Below, one piece after another: positions 62,469 through 64,000 of a DNA stretch of 64,000 bases. The notes under the pieces are model-generated. The model was not told the origin of the DNA and did not search any database. It worked only from the letters and a program-made list of their open reading frames with translations. The translations under genes and the position numbers were made by a program. Numbering within the stretch: position 1 is the stretch's first letter; every line of letters starts with the position of its first letter. This DNA is from Lutraria lutraria (taxonomy: Eukaryota > Mollusca > Bivalvia > Venerida > Mactridae): contig OZ026835.1 of assembly GCA_964023205.1 (NCBI GenBank), positions 46,432,595-46,496,594 on the forward strand. The letters are read 5' to 3'.

Positions 62469-64000
62469 ATAGGCACTTTGACGTGATGTCCACCCCAAGT
62501 TGTCCACCCCATGTCCACCCCACGTGACCAATCTATATTTAGAAGTCACGTGGTACAGTCACATGGTGAATAATTTCTATATATAGAACAGAATGAAAGG
62601 CGGAGCTAATTTGTATGCGAGCGCATGTTAACCGTTTATTTGAATCATTTCAGTTTTGGAGCTCGTTGGGTTCGGACGTGTTGCTGGTATTATTGTTTTT
62701 ATCGGAATTATTGTTAAAAAGATTTTTGTTGGATATGAAATAAATACGGTAAGCTAGTTTTATTTATTTTGTTGTATTTAGCTGCCATACGTGATGGATT
62801 AATTTGAATCGAAGGCTTCCGGCTGGAATATTTGAGCCAATCGGGTTGCATGGTTGGATTGAAGCCTGCCAGGTAGCCGGATGGCAGCTAAGCAACGGGG
62901 CGTAGAGCCATTTTGGATATCGATTACTGATATTGTTTGAATGCTGGGTCTGTCTGTCGGCAGAAACATTCAGTCAGCCAGCCGGCCCGTTGGCCGCCTA
63001 TGAATTTCAGTGCTGGGCTCGAACCTGGCCAGCTGGACGGCTGTTCTGGGTGAGCCATTTGCTGTTTTTAGTATTGATATTGTTGAAAGGTCTGTCTGAC
63101 TGTCGGCAGAGCCAGCTGCGGAGCCAGCCGGCACGCCATGCATTAATTTGGGTGCTGGATCCGAACCTGAAAAGCAGTTAGTTAGTAAGTAAGTTAGTGG
63201 TAACTGCGCCATCGTCGGGTCCCAAGTCCCGAGTGTGAAAGCAGGAGGGCCACTTAATTGTGGACTTGTATTTACATATTTACAAGGCATTGTTCTAAAA
63301 AGAAATAAATCTATTTATAGTAACAATGGTAACTTTTGCTTACCCTAGCTAACTTTTTGTCTTATTTGCGTTAAAGGGCTTACTGTTTTTGGGTACTGTG
63401 CTTATGTAGTATCATGGACTGTACAGAAGCTTACTTTGGAGGCTTTGAAAGTCTATAAACGCAAGCAATCTCAGCCTTCCACTATATCTATAGAGTCAGC
63501 TTGGGTAATCAAAGTTACTAAAAATAGATTTCCCAATTTGCTAACCCTATTTGCTAACTCTTGTAAGTATTTGATTACCTTACCCTAGCTGACACTTGAT
63601 GACTTTTGTTAACTCTTGGTCTCATTTGAGTTAAAGGAGCTTACTGTTTTGAGTATTGTTCTTAGCTAGGTAACTGATGCCAGATTTGCTAACTCTGGTA
63701 AGTATTTGATTACTCTAGCTAACTCTTGATTACTCTTGTTAACTCTTGGTCTTATTTGAGTTAAGGGAGCTTACTAGGGTTGAGTATTGTGCTTAGCTAG
63801 GTTACTGAAGAGTAATTAAGTTGAGTTTAGTCTTTTGAAAAGGCGAGAGTTAACAAGAATCCTGGTAAGGGTTAATGAGAAATTTGCTAACTCTGGTAAG
63901 TATTTGATTACTCTAGCTAACTCTTGATTACTCTTGTTAACTCTTGGTCTTATTTGAGTTAAGGGAGCTTACTAGGGTTGAGTATTGTGCTTAGCTAGGT
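62469..64000 (+). repeat. Subtelomeric cassette 13, class D, cut by window end
   Basis: A D-type head (62469-63532) with all D markers, then the degenerate unit and the start of a 198-bp array (first full unit at 63686, T-type linker near 63850). The array runs out of the window, so its length is unknown. Confidence 0.95.

Noticed and set aside
24049..64000. CRISPR array
   Set aside because: Repeats are 198 bp or kilobases long without unique spacers, and the genome is eukaryotic; this is satellite and cassette DNA.

Overview
The window looks like the end region of an animal chromosome, most likely from a bivalve mollusc. No bacterial or viral gene organisation is present: coding pieces are short exons with GT-AG borders, and much of the left third is nested transposons. 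Two dispersed repeat families open with the bivalve-typical words CAAGAGGGCC and close with GTGAGCT. The telomere word is TTAGGG, as in most animals. The species assignment is inference from repeat style only.

Left part (1-23,904) is ordinary repeat-rich DNA. On the minus strand, three exons (3428-3590, 2443-2606, 1595-1740) encode parts of immunoglobulin-like domains. The first two join in phase into one Ig domain; the third carries an apparent one-base frameshift just before its conserved cysteine. The rest is mobile DNA: a mariner pseudogene whose 5' region was split by a dispersed repeat (7516-10126); a second, inverted mariner relic with clear terminal repeats and TA duplications (13818-15264), itself sitting inside an older repeat; and a 5'-truncated L1/Tx1-like LINE with a 16-bp target-site duplication (15558-19119) whose reading frame was later split by another dispersed repeat. 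There are also a tRNA-derived SINE, a pogo/Tigger-like MITE and a partial second copy, a ~1 kb foldback, and two minisatellites.

Right part (23,905-64,000, about 63% of the window) is one continuous subtelomeric array. Its cassette is: a 1064-bp unique 'head', then a satellite array with a basic unit of 198 bp, then a short (TTAGGG)n tract that leads directly into the next head. Thirteen heads are present, all in the same orientation, with the G-rich strand running 5'->3' to the right, as expected if the chromosome end lies to the right. Cassette lengths fall into discrete classes: L (3509 bp), S (2908 bp, equal to L minus three satellite units and one telomere hexamer), H (about 1.13 kb, head only) and D (variant head with a homogeneous 198-bp array, 6858 or 3025 bp). 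The order is L S L H D S L S L L H D' D'', so an '... L H D' motif appears twice.

The head carries a promoter-like cluster (paired CACGTG boxes, CCAAT, a TATA-like palindrome) pointing toward the telomere tract. The satellite units carry telomere-like words, and satellite-telomere joins fall at those words. The architecture resembles yeast Y' elements separated by telomere repeats, and the telomere-flanked templates amplified in telomerase-independent survivors. A recombination-amplified chromosome-end cassette is the most interesting hypothesis here. No protein-coding gene in the array is convincing.
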